From the NCBI RefSeq assembly GCF_910591885.1, contig NW_025963578.1:579120-643119 (forward strand): DNA of 64,000 nt. The letters run 5' to 3'. The stretch comes from Bombus terrestris. Taxonomy: Eukaryota > Arthropoda > Insecta > Hymenoptera > Apidae. The notes beneath the pieces are model-generated. The model had not been told where the DNA came from. It searched no databases and was given only the letters and a program-made list of their open reading frames with translations. Positions 43,351 through 59,440 of the stretch are shown piece after piece. Every line of letters starts with the position of its first letter. Within the stretch, counting starts at the first letter, position 1. The position numbers and the translations under genes are program-made.

Positions 43351-44020
43351 GGACAATGTGGGACAACGTGGGACAACGTGGGACACCGTTGGACATCGTT
43401 GGACACCGTTGGACATCGTTGGACACCGTGGGACACCGTTGGACACCGTTGGACACCGTTGGACATCGGTGGACATCGTGGGACACCGTTGGACACCGTT
43501 GGACATCGTTGGACACCGTTGGACACCGTGGGACAACGTGGGACAACGTGCGACAACGTGGGACAAGGTGGGACAACGTGGGACAACGTGGGACAACGTG
43601 GGACACCGTTGGACACCGTGGGACACCGTTGGACAACGTGGGACAACGTGGGACAACGTGGGACATCGTGGGACAACGTGGGACGCCGTTGGACACCGTG
43701 GGACACCGTTGGACACCGTTGGACATCGTTGGACACCGTGGGACAACGTGGGACAACGTGGGAAACCATGGAACAACGTGGGACAACGTGGGACAACGTG
43801 GGACAACGTGGGACAACGTGGGACACCGTTGGACATCGTTGGACACCGTGGGACAACGTGGGACAACGTGGGACACCGTTGGACACCGTTGGACATCGTT
43901 GTACATCGTTGGACACCGTTGGACACCGTTGGACACCGTTGGACACCGTGGGACAACGTGGGACAACGTGGGACAACGTGGGACAACGTGGGACAACGTG
44001 GGACAATGTGGGACAACGTA
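43351..44020 (+). repeat. Module M copy 8 (gcc subtype)
   Basis: The upstream ggacaatgtg is at 43351, cgacaacgtg at 43551, ggacgccgtt at 43681, K at 43761, gtacatcgtt at 43901 and ggacaacgta at 44011. All spacings equal those of copies 2 and 3. Confidence 0.92.
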
Positions 44021-45150
44021 GGACAACGTGGGACAACGTGGGACACCGTTGGACATCGTTGGACAACGTGGGACATCGTGGGACAACGTGGGACAACGTG
44101 GGACAACGTGGGACAACGTGGGACACCGTTGGACACCGTGGGACACCGTTGGACACCGTTGGACACCGTGGGACACCGTTGGACACCGTTGGACACCGTT
44201 GGACATCGTTGGACACCGTTGGACACCGTTGGACATCGTGGGACAACGTGGGACACCGTGGGACAACGTGGGACAACGTGGGACAACGTGGGACAACGTG
44301 GGACAACGTGGGACAACGTGGGACAACGTGGGACACCGTTGGACACCGTGGGACTTCGTTGGACAACGTGGGACAACGTGGGACAACGTGGGACAACGTG
44401 GGACAACGTGGGACACCGTTGGACACCGTGGGACACCGTTGGACACCGTTGGACATCGTTGGACACCGTGGGACAACGTGGGACAACGTGGGACAACGTG
44501 GGAAACCATGGAACAACGTGGGACAACGTGGGACAACGTGGGACAACGTGGGACAACGTGGGACACCGTTGGACATCGTTGGACACCGTGGGACAACGTG
44601 GGACAACGTGGGACAACGTGGGACACCGTTGGACACCGTGGGACACCGTTGGACAACGTGGGACAACGTGGGACAACGTGGGACAACGTGGGACAACGTG
44701 GGACAACGTGGGACAACGTGGGACAACGTGGGACACCGTTGGACACCGTGGGACACCGTTGGACACCGTGGGACACCGTTGGACAACGTGGGACAACGTG
44801 GGACAACGTGGGACAACGTGGGACAACGTGGGACAACGTTGGACACCGTGGGACACCGTTGGACACCGTTGGACATCGTTGGACACCGTGGGACAACGTG
44901 GGACAACGTGGGACAACGTGGGAAACCATGGAACAACGTGGGACAACGTGGGACAACGTGGGACAACGTGGGACAACGTGGGACAACGTGGGACAACGTG
45001 GGACAACGTGGGACAACGTGGGACACCGTTGGACATCGTTGGACAACGTGGGACAACGTGGGACAACGTGGGACAACGTGGGACAACGTGGGACAACGTG
45101 GGACACCGTTGGACACCGTGGGACACCGTTGGACACCGTTGGACATCGTT

Positions 45151-47160
45151 GAACACCGTGGGACAACGTGGAACAACGTGGGAAACCATGGAACAACGTG
45201 GGACAACGTGGGACAACGTGGGACAACGTGGGACAACGTGGGACACCGTTGGACAGCGTTGGACACCGTGGGACAACGTGGGACAACGTGGGACAACGTG
45301 GGACACCGTTGGACACCGTGGGACACCGTTGGACAACGTGGGACAACGTGGGACAACGTGGGACAACGTGGGACACCGTTGGACATCGTTGGACACCGTT
45401 GGACATCGTTGGACACCGTGGGACACCGTTGGACAACGTGGGACAACGTGGGACAACGTGGGACAACGTGGGACAACGTGGGACACCGTTGGACACCGTG
45501 GGACACCGTTGGACACCGTTGGACATCGTTGAACACCGTGGGACAACGTGGAACAACGTGGGAAACCATGGAACAACGTGGGGCAACGTGGGACAACGTG
45601 GGACAACGTGGGACAACGTGGGACACCGTTGGACATCGTTGGACACCGTGGGACAACGTGGGACAACGTGGGACAACGTGGGACACCGTTGGACACCGTG
45701 GGACACCGTTGGACAACGTGGGACAACGTGGGACAACGTGGGACAACGTGGGACACCGTTGGACATCGTTGGACACCGTTGGACATCGTTGGACACCGTG
45801 GGACACCGTTGGACACCTTTGGACACCGTTGGACATCGGTGGACATCGTGGGACACCGTTGGACACCGTTGGACATCGTTGGACACCGTTGGACACCGTG
45901 GGACAACGTGGGACAACGTGGGACAACGTGGGACAACGTGGGACAACGTGGGACAACGTGGGACAACGTGGGACACCGTTGGACACCGTGGGACACCGTT
46001 GGACAACGTGGGACAACGTGGGACAACGTGGGACAACGCGGGACAACGTGGGACACCGTTGGACACCGTGGGACACCGTTGGACACCGTTGGACATCGTT
46101 GGACACCGTGGGACAACGTGGGACAACGTGGGACAACGTGGGAAACCATGGAACAACGTGGGACAACGTGGGACAACGTGGGACAACGTGGGACACCGTT
46201 GGACACCGTGGGACACCGTTGGACACCGTTGGACATCGTTGGACACCGTTGGACACCGTTGGACATCGGTGGACATCGTGGGACACCGTTGGACACCGTT
46301 GGACATCGTTGGACACCGTTGGACACCGTGGGACAACGTGGGACAACGTGGGACAACGTGGGACAACGTGGGACAACGTGGGACACCGTTGGACACCGTT
46401 GGACATCGTTGGACATCGTTGGACACCGTTGGACACCGTTGGACACCGTTGGACATCGGTGGACATCGTGGGACACCGTTGGACACCGTTGGACATCGTT
46501 GGACACCGTTGGACACCGTGGGACAACGTGGGACAACGTGGGACAACGTGGGACAACGTGGGACAACGTGGGACAACGTGGGACAACGTGGGACAACGTG
46601 GGACAACGTGGGACACCGTTGGACACCGTGGGACACCGTTGGACAACGTGGGACAACGTGGGACAACGTGGGACAACGCGGGACAACGTGGGACACCGTT
46701 GGACACCGTGGGACACCGTTGGACACCGTTGGACATCGTTGAACACCGTGGGACAACGTGGAACAACGTGGGAAACCATGGAACAACGTGGGACAACGTG
46801 GGACAACGTGGGACAACGTGGGACAACGTGGGACACCGTTGGACATCGTTGGACACCGTGGGACAACGTGGGACAACGTGGGACAACGTGGGACACCGTT
46901 GGACACCGTGGGACACCGTTGGACAACGTGGGACAACGTGGGACAACGTGGGACAACGTGGGACAACGTTGGACATCGTTGGACACCGTTGGACATCGTT
47001 GGACACCGTGGGACACCGTTGGACAACGTGGGACAACGTGGGACAACGTGGGACAACGTGGGACAACGTGGGACACCGTTGGACACCGTGGGACACCGTT
47101 GGACACCGTTGGACATCGTTGAACACCGTGGGACAACGTGGAACAACGTGGGAAACCATG
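45151..47160 (+). repeat. Paired S modules, repeated twice
   Basis: S at 45151 and 45531 are 380 bp apart. The same pair appears at 46741 and 47121, also 380 bp apart and 1,590 bp downstream. In each pair only the second S is followed by gggcaacgtg (45581 and 47171). Pairs with the same 380-bp spacing are at 10651/11031 and 49921/50301. A private ggacagcgtt is at 45251. Confidence 0.88.
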
Positions 47161-48110
47161 GAACAACGTGGGGCAACGTGGGACAACGTGGGACAACGTG
47201 GGACAACGTGGGACACCGTTGGACATCGTTGGACACCGTGGGACAACGTGGGACAACGTGGGACAACGTGGGACACCGTTGGACACCGTGGGACACCGTT
47301 GGACAACGTGGGACAACGTGGGACAACGTGGGACAACGTGGGACACCGTTGGACATCGTTGGACACCGTTGGACATCGTTGGACACCGTGGGACACCGTT
47401 GGACACCTTTGGACACCGTTGGACATCGGTGGACATCGTGGGACACCGTTGGACACCGTTGGACATCGTTGGACACCGTTGGACACCGTGGGACAACGTG
47501 GGACAACGTGGGACAACGTGGGACAACGTGGGACAACGTGGGACAACGTGGGACAACGTGGGACACCGTTGGACAACGTGGGACACCGTTGGACAACGTG
47601 GGACAACGTGGGACAACGTGGGACAACGCGGGACAACGTGGGACACCGTTGGACACCGTGGGACACCGTTGGACACCGTTGGACATCGTTGGACACCGTG
47701 GGACAACGTGGGACAACGTGGGACAACGTGGGAAACCATGGAACAACGTGGGACAACGTGGGACAACGTGGGACAACGTGGGACACCGTTGGACACCGTG
47801 GGACACCGTTGGACACCGTTGGACATCGTTGGACACCGTTGGACACCGTTGGACATCGGTGGACATCGTGGGACACCGTTGGACACCGTTGGACATCGTT
47901 GGACACCGTTGGACACCGTGGGACAACGTGGGACAACGTGGGACAACGTGGGACAACGTGGGACAACGTGGGACAACGTGGGACACCGTTGGACACCGTT
48001 GGACATCGTTGGACATCGTTGGACACCGTTGGACACCGTTGGACACCGTTGGACACCGTGGGACAACGTGGGACAACGTGGGACAACGTGGGACAACGTG
48101 GGACAACGTG

Positions 48111-48780
48111 GGACAATGTGGGACAACGTGGGACAACGTGGGACACCGTTGGACATCGTTGGACACCGTTGGACATCGTTGGACACCGTGGGACACCGTT
48201 GGACACCGTTGGACACCGTTGGACATCGGTGGACATCGTGGGACACCGTTGGACACCGTTGGACATCGTTGGACACCGTTGGACACCGTGGGACAACGTG
48301 GGACAACGTGCGACAACGTGGGACAAGGTGGGACAACGTGGGACAACGTGGGACAACGTGGGACACCGTTGGACACCGTGGGACACCGTTGGACAACGTG
48401 GGACAACGTGGGACAACGTGGGACATCGTGGGACAACGTGGGACGCCGTTGGACACCGTGGGACACCGTTGGACACCGTTGGACATCGTTGGACACCGTG
48501 GGACAACGTGGGACAACGTGGGAAACCATGGAACAACGTGGGACAACGTGGGACAACGTGGGACAACGTGGGACAACGTGGGACACCGTTGGACATCGTT
48601 GGACACCGTGGGACAACGTGGGACAACGTGGGACACCGTTGGACACCGTTGGACATCGTTGTACATCGTTGGACACCGTTGGACACCGTTGGACACCGTT
48701 GGACACCGTGGGACAACGTGGGACAACGTGGGACAACGTGGGACAACGTGGGACAACGTGGGACAATGTGGGACAACGTA
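48111..48780 (+). repeat. Module M copy 9 (gcc subtype)
   Basis: The upstream ggacaatgtg is at 48111, cgacaacgtg at 48311, ggacgccgtt at 48441, K at 48521, gtacatcgtt at 48661 and ggacaacgta at 48771. Confidence 0.92.
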
Positions 48781-51700
48781 GGACAACGTGGGACAACGTG
48801 GGACACCGTTGGACATCGTTGGACAACGTGGGACATCGTGGGACAACGTGGGACAACGTGGGACAACGTGGGACAACGTGGGACACCGTTGGACACCGTG
48901 GGACACCGTTGGACACCGTTGGACACCGTGGGACACCGTTGGACACCGTTGGACACCGTTGGACACCGTTGGACACCGTTGGACACCGTTGGACATCGTG
49001 GGACAACGTGGGACACCGTGGGACAACGTGGGACAACGTGGGACAACGTGGGACAACGTGGGACAACGTGGGACAACGTGGGACAACGTGGGACAACGTG
49101 GGACACCGTTGGACACCGTGGGACTTCGTTGGACAACGTGGGACAACGTGGGACAACGTGGGACAACGTGGGACAACGTGGGACACCGTTGGACACCGTG
49201 GGACACCGTTGGACACCGTTGGACATCGTTGGACACCGTGGGACAACGTGGGACAACGTGGGACAACGTGGGAAACCATGGAACAACGTGGGACAACGTG
49301 GGACAACGTGGGACAACGTGGGACAACGTGGGACACCGTTGGACATCGTTGGACACCGTGGGACAACGTGGGACAACGTGGGACAACGTGGGACACCGTT
49401 GGACACCGTGGGACACCGTTGGACAACGTGGGACAACGTGGGACAACGTGGGACAACGTGGGACAACGTGGGACAACGTGGGACAACGTGGGACAACGTG
49501 GGACACCGTTGGACACCGTGGGACACCGTTGGACACCGTGGGACACCGTTGGACAACGTGGGACAACGTGGGACAACGTGGGACAACGTGGGACAACGTG
49601 GGACACCGTTGGACACCGTGGGACACCGTTGGACACCGTTGGACATCGTTGGACACCGTGGGACAACGTGGGACAACGTGGGACAACGTGGGAAACCATG
49701 GAACAACGTGGGACAACGTGGGACAACGTGGGACAACGTGGGACAACGTGGGACAACGTGGGACAACGTGGGACAACGTGGGACAACGTGGGACACCGTT
49801 GGACATCGTTGGACAACGTGGGACAACGTGGGACAACGTGGGACAACGTGGGACAACGTGGGACAACGTGGGACACCGTTGGACACCGTGGGACACCGTT
49901 GGACACCGTTGGACATCGTTGAACACCGTGGGACAACGTGGAACAACGAGGGAAACCATGGAACAACGTGGGACAACGTGGGACAACGTGGGACAACGTG
50001 GGACAACGTGGGACACCGTTGGACATCGTTGGACACCGTGGGACAACGTGGGACAACGTGGGACAACGTGGGACACCGTTGGACACCGTGGGACACCGTT
50101 GGACAACGTGGGACAACGTGGGACAACGTGGGACAACGTGGGACACCGTTGGACATCGTTGGACACCGTTGGACATCGTTGGACACCGTGGGACACCGTT
50201 GGACAACGTGGGACAACGTGGGACAACGTGGGACAACGTGGGACAACGTGGGACACCGTTGGACACCGTGGGACACCGTTGGACACCGTTGGACATCGTT
50301 GAACACCGTGGGACAACGTGGAACAACGTGGGAAACCATGGAACAACGTGGGGCAACGTGGGACAACGTGGGACAACGTGGGACAACGTGGGACACCGTT
50401 GGACATCGTTGGACACCGTGGGACAACGTGGGACAACGTGGGACAACGTGGGACACCGTGGGACACCGTGGGACACCGTTGGACAACGTGGGACAACGTG
50501 GGACAACGTGGGACAACGTGGGACACCGTTGGACATCGTTGGACACCGTTGGACATCGTTGGACACCGTGGGACACCGTTGGACACCTTTGGACACCGTT
50601 GGACATCGGTGGACATCGTGGGACACCGTTGGACACCGTTGGACATCGTTGGACACCGTTGGACACCGTGGGACAACGTGGGACAACGTGGGACAACGTG
50701 GGACAACGTGGGACAACGTGGGACAACGTGGGACAACGTGGGACACCGTTGGACACCGTGGGACACCGTTGGACAACGTGGGACAACGTGGGACAACGTG
50801 GGACAACGCGGGACAACGTGGGACACCGTTGGACACCGTGGGACACCGTTGGACACCGTTGGACATCGTTGGACACCGTGGGACAACGTGGGACAACGTG
50901 GGACAACGTGGGAAACCATGGAACAACGTGGGACAACGTGGGACAACGTGGGACAACGTGGGACACCGTTGGACATCGTTGGACACCGTGGGACAACGTT
51001 GGACAACGTGGGACAACGTGGGACACCGTTGGACACCGTTGGACATCGTTGGACATCGTTGGACATCGTGGGACACCGTTGGACATCGTTGGACACCGTT
51101 GGACATCGTTGGACACCGTGGGACAACGTGGGACAACGTGGGACAACGTGGGACACCGTTGGACATCGTTGGACACCGTTGGACATCGTTGGACACCGTG
51201 GGACACCGTTGGACACCTTTGGACACCGTTGGACATCGGTGGACATCGTGGGACACCGTTGGACACCGTTGGACATCGTTGGACACCGTTGGACACCGTG
51301 GGACAACGTGGGACAACGTGGGACAACGTGGGACAACGTGGGACAACGTGGGACAACGTGGGACAACGTGGGACAACGTGGGACACCGTTGGACACCGTG
51401 GGACACCGTTGGACAACGTGGGACAACGTGGGACAACGTGGGACAACGCGGGACAACGTGGGACACCGTTGGACACCGTGGGACACCGTTGGACACCGTG
51501 GGACACCGTTGGACACCGTTGGATATCGTTGGACACCGTGGGACAACGTGGGACAACGTGGGACAACGTGGGAAACCATGGAACAACGTGGGACAACGTG
51601 GGACAACGTGGGACAACGTGGGACAACGTGGGACACCGTTGGACATCGTTGGACACCGTGGGACAACGTGGGACAACGTGGGACAACGTGGGACACCGTT

Positions 51701-53510
51701 GGACACCGTGGGACACCGTTGGACACCGTGGGACACCGTTGGACAGCGTGGGACAACGTGGGACAACGTGGGACACCGTTGGACACCGTTGGACATCGTT
51801 GGACATCGTTGGACATCGTGGGACACCGTTGGACATCGTTGGACACCGTTGGACATCGTTGGACACCGTGGGACAACGTGGGACAACGTGGGACAACGTG
51901 GGAAACCATGGAACAACGTGGGACAACGTGGGACAACGTGGGACAACGTGGGACAACGTGGGACACCGTTGGACATCGTTGGACACCGTGGGACAACGTG
52001 GGACAACGTGGGACAACGTGGGACACCGTTGGACACCGTGGGACACCGTTGGACAACGTGGGACAACGTGGGACAACGTGGGACAACGTGGGACAACGTG
52101 GGACAACGTGGGACAACGTGGGACAACGTGGGACAACGTGGGACACCGTTGGACACCGTGGGACACCGTTGGACAACGTGGGACAACGTGGGACAACGTG
52201 GGACAACGTGGGACAACGTGGGACACCGTTGGACACCGTGGGACACCGTTGGACACCGTTGGACATCGTTGGACACCGTGGGACAACGTGGGACAACGTG
52301 GGACAACGTGGGAAACCATGGAACAACGTGGGACAACGTGGGACAACGTGGGACAACGTGGGACAACGTGGGACAACGTGGGACAACGTGGGACAACGTG
52401 GGACAACGTGGGACACCGTTGGACATCGTTGGACAACGTGGGACAACGTGGGACAACGTGGGACAACGTGGGACAACGTGGGACAACGTGGGACAACGTG
52501 GGACAACGTGGGACAACGTGGGACACCGTTGGACACCGTGGGACTTCGTTGGACAACGTGGGACAACGTGGGACAACGTGGGACAACGTGGGACAACGTG
52601 GGACACCGTTGGACACCGTGGGACACCGTTGGACACCGTTGGACATCGTTGGACACCGTGGGACAACGTGGGACAACGTGGGACAACGTGGGAAACCATG
52701 GAACAACGTGGGACAACGTGGGACAACGTGGGACAACGTGGGACAACGTGGGACACCGTTGGACATCGTTGGACACCGTGGGACAACGTGGGACAACGTG
52801 GGACAACGTGGGACACCGTTGGACACCGTGGGACACCGTTGGACAACGTGGGACAACGTGGGACAACGTGGGACAACGTGGGACAACGTGGGACAACGTG
52901 GGACAACGTGGGACAACGTGAGACAACGTGGGACACCGTTGGACACCGTGGGACACCGTTGGACAACGTGGGACAACGTGGGACAACGTGGGACAACGTG
53001 GGACAACGTGGGACACCGTTGGACACCGTGGGACACCGTTGGACACCGTTGGACATCGTTGGACACCGTGGGACAACGTGGGACAACGTGGGACAACGTG
53101 GGAAACCATGGAACAACGTGGGACAACGTGGGACAACGTGGGACAACGTGGGACAACGTGGGACAACGTGGGACAACGTGGGACAACGTGGGACAACGTG
53201 GGACACAGTTGGACATCGTTGGACAACGTGGGACAACGTGGGACAACGTGGGACAACGTGGGACAACGTGGGACAACGTTTGACACCGTTGGACACCGTG
53301 GGACACCGTTGGACACCGTTGGACATCGTTGGACACCGTTGGACACCGTTGGACATCGGTGGACATCGTGGGACACCGTTGGACACCGTTGGACATCGTT
53401 GGACACCGTTGGACACCGTTGGACATCGGTGGACATCGTGGGACACCGTTGGACACCGTTGGACATCGTTGGACACCGTTGGACACCGTGGGACAACGTG
53501 GGACAACGTG

Positions 53511-53980
53511 CGACAACGTGGGACAAGGTGGGACAACGTGGGACAACGTGGGACAACGTGGGACACCGTTGGACACCGTGGGACACCGTTGGACAACGTG
53601 GGACAACGTGGGACAACGTGGGACATCGTGGGACAACGTGGGACACCGTGGGACACCGTGGGACACCGTTGGACACCGTTGGACATCGTTGGACACCGTG
53701 GGACAACGTGGGACAACGTGGGAAACCATGGAACAACGTGGGACAACGTGGGACAACGTGGGACAACGTGGGACAACGTGGGACACCGTTGGACATCGTT
53801 GGACACCGTGGGACAACGTGGGACAACGTGGGACACCGTTGGACACCGTTGGACATCGTTGTACATCGTTGGACACCGTTGGACACCGTTGGACACCGTT
53901 GGACACCGTGGGACAACGTGGGACAACGTGGGACAACGTGGGACAACGTGGGACAACGTGGGACAATGTGGGACAACGTA
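53511..53980 (+). repeat. Module M copy 10 (acc subtype)
   Basis: cgacaacgtg lies at 53511, K at 53721, gtacatcgtt at 53861, ggacaatgtg at 53961 and ggacaacgta at 53971. A private B-to-C change at 53641 separates it from its tandem partner at 58971. Confidence 0.92.
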
Positions 53981-54190
53981 GGACAACGTGGGACAACGTG
54001 GGACACCGTTGGACATCGTTGGACAACGTGGGACATCGTGGGACAACGTGGGACAACGTGGGACAACGTGGGACAACGTGGGACACCGTTGGACACCGTG
54101 GGACACCGTTGGACACCGTTGGACACCGTGGGACACCGTTGGACACCGTTGGACACCGTTGGACATCGTTGGACACCGTTGGACACCGTT

Positions 54191-55700
54191 GGACATCGTG
54201 GGACAACGTGGGACAACGTGGGACAACGTGGGACAACGTGGGACAACGTGGGACAACGTGGGACACCGTTGGACACCGTTGGACATCGTTGGACATCGGT
54301 GGACATCGTGGGACACCGTTGGACACCGTTGGACATCGTTGGACACCGTTGGACACCGTGGGACAACGTGGGACAACGTGGGACAACGTGGGACAACGTG
54401 GGACAACGTGGGACAACGTGGGACACCGTTGGACATCGTTGGACATCGTTGGACATCGTTGGACACCGTTGGACACCGTTGGACACCGTTGGACACCGTT
54501 GGACACCGTTGGACATCGGTGGACATCGTGGGACACCGTTGGACACCGTTGGACATCGTTGGACACCGTTGGACACCGTGGGACAACGTGGGACAACGTG
54601 CGACAACGTGGGACAAGGTGGGACAACGTGGGACAACGTGGGACACCGTTGGACACCGTTGGACACCGTTGGACATCGTGGGACAACGTGGGACAACGTG
54701 GGACAACGTGGGACAACGTGGGACAACGTGGGACAACGTGGGACACCGTTGGACACCGTTGGACATCGTTGGACATCGGTGGACATCGTGGGACACCGTT
54801 GGACACCGTTGGACATCGTTGGACACCGTTGGACACCGTGGGACAACGTGGGACAACGTGGGACAACGTGGGACAACGTGGGACAACGTGGGACAACGTG
54901 GGACACCGTTGGACATCGTTGGACATCGTTGGACATCGTTGGACACCGTTGGACACCGTTGGACACCGTTGGACACCGTTGGACACCGTTGGACATCGGT
55001 GGACATCGTGGGACACCGTTGGACACCGTTGGACATCGTTGGACACCGTTGGACACCGTGGGACAACGTGGGACAACGTGCGACAACGTGGGACAAGGTG
55101 GGACAACGTGGGACAACGTGGGACAACGTGGGACACCGTTGGACACCGTGGGACACCGTTGGACAACGTGGGACAACGTGGGACAACGTGGGACATCGTG
55201 GGACAACGTGGGACACCGTTGGACACCGTGGGACACCGTTGGACACCGTTGGACATCGTTGGACACCGTGGGACAACGTGGGACAACGTGGGAAACCATG
55301 GAACAACGTGGGACAACGTGGGACAACGTGGGACAACGTGGGACAACGTGGGACACCGTTGGACACCGTTGGACATCGTTGGACATCGGTGGACATCGTG
55401 GGACACCGTTGGACACCGTTGGACATCGTTGGACACCGTTGGACACCGTGGGACAACGTGGGACAACGTGGGACAACGTGGGACAACGTGGGACAACGTG
55501 GGACAACGTGGGACACCGTTGGACATCGTTGGACATCGTTGGACATCGTTGGACACCGTTGGACACCGTTGGACACCGTTGGACACCGTTGGACACCGTT
55601 GGACATCGGTGGACATCGTGGGACACCGTTGGACACCGTTGGACATCGTTGGACACCGTTGGACACCGTGGGACAACGTGGGACAACGTGCGACAACGTG
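54191..55700 (+). repeat. 480/480/610 cassette, copy 3 (third member truncated)
   Basis: Members start with E at 54191 and 54671; cgac units are at 54601, 55081 and 55691. All three carry cgac here, unlike the cassette at 15,071, whose first member lacks it. The third member stops after cgac at 55691 and runs into other sequence. Confidence 0.87.
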
Positions 55701-58700
55701 GGACAACGTGGGACACCGTTGGACACCGTTGGACATCGTTGGACATCGTTGGACACCGTGGGACACCGTTGGACAACGTGGGACAACGTGGGACAACGTG
55801 GGACAACGTGGGACAACGTGGGACACCGTTGGACACCGTGGGACACCGTTGGACACCGTTGGACATCGTTGAACACCGTGGGACAACGTGGAACAACGTG
55901 GGAAACCATGGAACAACGTGGGGCAACGTGGGACAACGTGGGACAACGTGGGACAACGTGGGACACCGTTGGACATCGTTGGACACCGTGGGACAACGTG
56001 GGACAACGTGGGACAACGTGGGACACCGTTGGACACCGTGGGACACCGTTGGACAACGTGGGACAACGTGGGACAACGTGGGACAACGTGGGACACCGTT
56101 GGACATCGTTGGACACCGTTGGACATCGTTGGACACCGTGGGACACCGTTGGACACCTTTGGACACCGTTGGACATCGGTGGACATCGTGGGACACCGTT
56201 GGACACCGTTGGACATCGTTGGACACCGTTGGACACCGTGGGACAACGTGGGACAACGTGGGACAACGTGGGACAACGTGGGACAACGTGGGACAACGTG
56301 GGACAACGTGGGACACCGTTGGACACCGTGGGACACCGTTGGACAACGTGGGACAACGTGGGACAACGTGGGACAACGCGGGACAACGTGGGACACCGTT
56401 GGACACCGTGGGAAACCGTTGGACACCGTTGGACATCGTTGGACACCGTGGGACAACGTGGGACAACGTGGGACAACGTGGGAAACCATGGAACAACGTG
56501 GGACAACGTGGGACAACGTGGGACAACGTGGGACACCGTTGGACATCGTTGGACACCGTGGGACAACGTTGGACAACGTGGGACAACGTGGGACACCGTT
56601 GGACACCGTTGGACATCGTTGGACATCGTTGGACATCGTGGGACACCGTTGGACATCGTTGGACACCGTTGGACATCGTTGGACACCGTGGGACAACGTG
56701 GGACAACGTGGGACAACGTGGGACACCGTTGGACATCGTTGGACACCGTTGGACATCGTTGGACACCGTGGGACACCGTTGGACACCTTTGGACACCGTT
56801 GGACATCGGTGGACATCGTGGGACACCGTTGGACACCGTTGGACATCGTTGGACACCGTTGGACACCGTGGGACAACGTGGGACAACGTGGGACAACGTG
56901 GGACAACGTGGGACAACGTGGGACAACGTGGGACAACGTGGGACAACGTGGGACACCGTTGGACACCGTGGGACACCGTTGGACAACGTGGGACAACGTG
57001 GGACAACGTGGGACAACGCGGGACAACGTGGGACACCGTTGGACACCGTGGGACACCGTTGGACACCGTTGGATATCGTTGGACACCGTGGGACAACGTG
57101 GGACAACGTGGGACAACGTGGGAAACCATGGAACAACGTGGGACAACGTGGGACAACGTGGGACAACGTGGGACAACGTGGGACACCGTTGGACATCGTT
57201 GGACACCGTGGGACAACGTGGGACAACGTGGGACAACGTGGGACACCGTTGGACACCGTGGGACACCGTTGGACACCGTGGGACACCGTTGGACAACGTG
57301 GGACAACGTGGGACAACGTGGGACACCGTTGGACACCGTTGGACATCGTTGGACATCGTTGGACATCGTGGGACACCGTTGGACATCGTTGGACACCGTT
57401 GGACATCGTTGGACACCGTGGGACAACGTGGGACAACGTGGGACAACGTGGGAAACCATGGAACAACGTGGGACAACGTGGGACAACGTGGGACAACGTG
57501 GTACAACGTGGGACACCGTTGGACATCGTTGGACACCGTGGGACAACGTGGGACAACGTGGGACAACGTGGGACACCGTTGGACACCGTGGGACACCGTT
57601 GGACAACGTGGGACAACGTGGGACAACGTGGGACAACGTGGGACAACGTGGGACAACGTGGGACAACGTGGGACAACGTGGGACAACGTGGGACACCGTT
57701 GGACACCGTGGGACACCGTTGGACAACGTGGGACAACGTGGGACAACGTGGGACAACGTGGGACAACGTGGGACACCGTTGGACACCGTGGGACACCGTT
57801 GGACACCGTTGGACATCGTTGGACACCGTGGGACAACGTGGGACAACGTGGGACAACGTGGGAAACCATGGAACAACGTGGGACAACGTGGGACAACGTG
57901 GGACAACGTGGGACAACGTGGGACAACGTGGGACAACGTGGGACAACGTGGGACAACGTGGGACACCGTTGGACATCGTTGGACAACGTGGGACAACGTG
58001 GGACAACGTGGGACAACGTGGGACAACGTGGGACAACGTGGGACAACGTGGGACAACGTGGGACAACGTGGGACACCGTTGGACACCGTGGGACTTCGTT
58101 GGACAACGTGGGACAACGTGGGACAACGTGGGACAACGTGGGACAACGTGGGACACCGTTGGACACCGTGGGACACCGTTGGACACCGTTGGACATCGTT
58201 GGACACCGTGGGACAACGTGGGACAACGTGGGACAACGTGGGAAACCATGGAACAACGTGGGACAACGTGGGACAACGTGGGACAACGTGGGACAACGTG
58301 GGACACCGTTGGACATCGTTGGACAACGTGGGACAACGTGGGACAACGTGGGACAACGTGGGACAACGTGGGACAACGTGAGACAACGTGGGACACCGTT
58401 GGACACCGTGGGACACCGTTGGACAACGTGGGACAACGTGGGACAACGTGGGACAACGTGGGACAACGTGGGACACCGTTGGACACCGTGGGACACCGTT
58501 GGACACCGTTGGACATCGTTGGACACCGTGGGACAACGTGGGACAACGTGGGACAACGTGGGAAACCATGGAACAACGTGGGACAACGTGGGACAACGTG
58601 GGACAACGTGGGACAACGTGGGACAACGTGGGACAACGTGGGACAACGTGGGACAACGTGGGACACCGTTGGACATCGTTGGACAACGTGGGACAACGTG

Positions 58701-58970
58701 GGACAACGTGGGACAACGTGGGACAACGTGGGACAACGTTTGACACCGTTGGACACCGTGGGACACCGTTGGACACCGTTGGACATCGTTGGACACCGTT
58801 GGACACCGTTGGACATCGGTGGACATCGTGGGACACCGTTGGACACCGTTGGACATCGTTGGACACCGTTGGACACCGTTGGACATCGGTGGACATCGTG
58901 GGACACCGTTGGACACCGTTGGACATCGTTGGACACCGTTGGACACCGTGGGACAACGTGGGACAACGTG

Positions 58971-59440
58971 CGACAACGTGGGACAAGGTGGGACAACGTG
59001 GGACAACGTGGGACAACGTGGGACACCGTTGGACACCGTGGGACACCGTTGGACAACGTGGGACAACGTGGGACAACGTGGGACATCGTGGGACAACGTG
59101 GGACACCGTTGGACACCGTGGGACACCGTTGGACACCGTTGGACATCGTTGGACACCGTGGGACAACGTGGGACAACGTGGGAAACCATGGAACAACGTG
59201 GGACAACGTGGGACAACGTGGGACAACGTGGGACAACGTGGGACACCGTTGGACATCGTTGGACACCGTGGGACAACGTGGGACAACGTGGGACACCGTT
59301 GGACACCGTTGGACATCGTTGTACATCGTTGGACACCGTTGGACACCGTTGGACACCGTTGGACACCGTGGGACAACGTGGGACAACGTGGGACAACGTG
59401 GGACAACGTGGGACAACGTGGGACAATGTGGGACAACGTA
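58971..59440 (+). repeat. Module M copy 11 (acc subtype)
   Basis: cgacaacgtg lies at 58971, K at 59181, gtacatcgtt at 59321, ggacaatgtg at 59421 and ggacaacgta at 59431. This holds the last sense stop codon in the window (TAG at 59439-59441). Confidence 0.92.
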
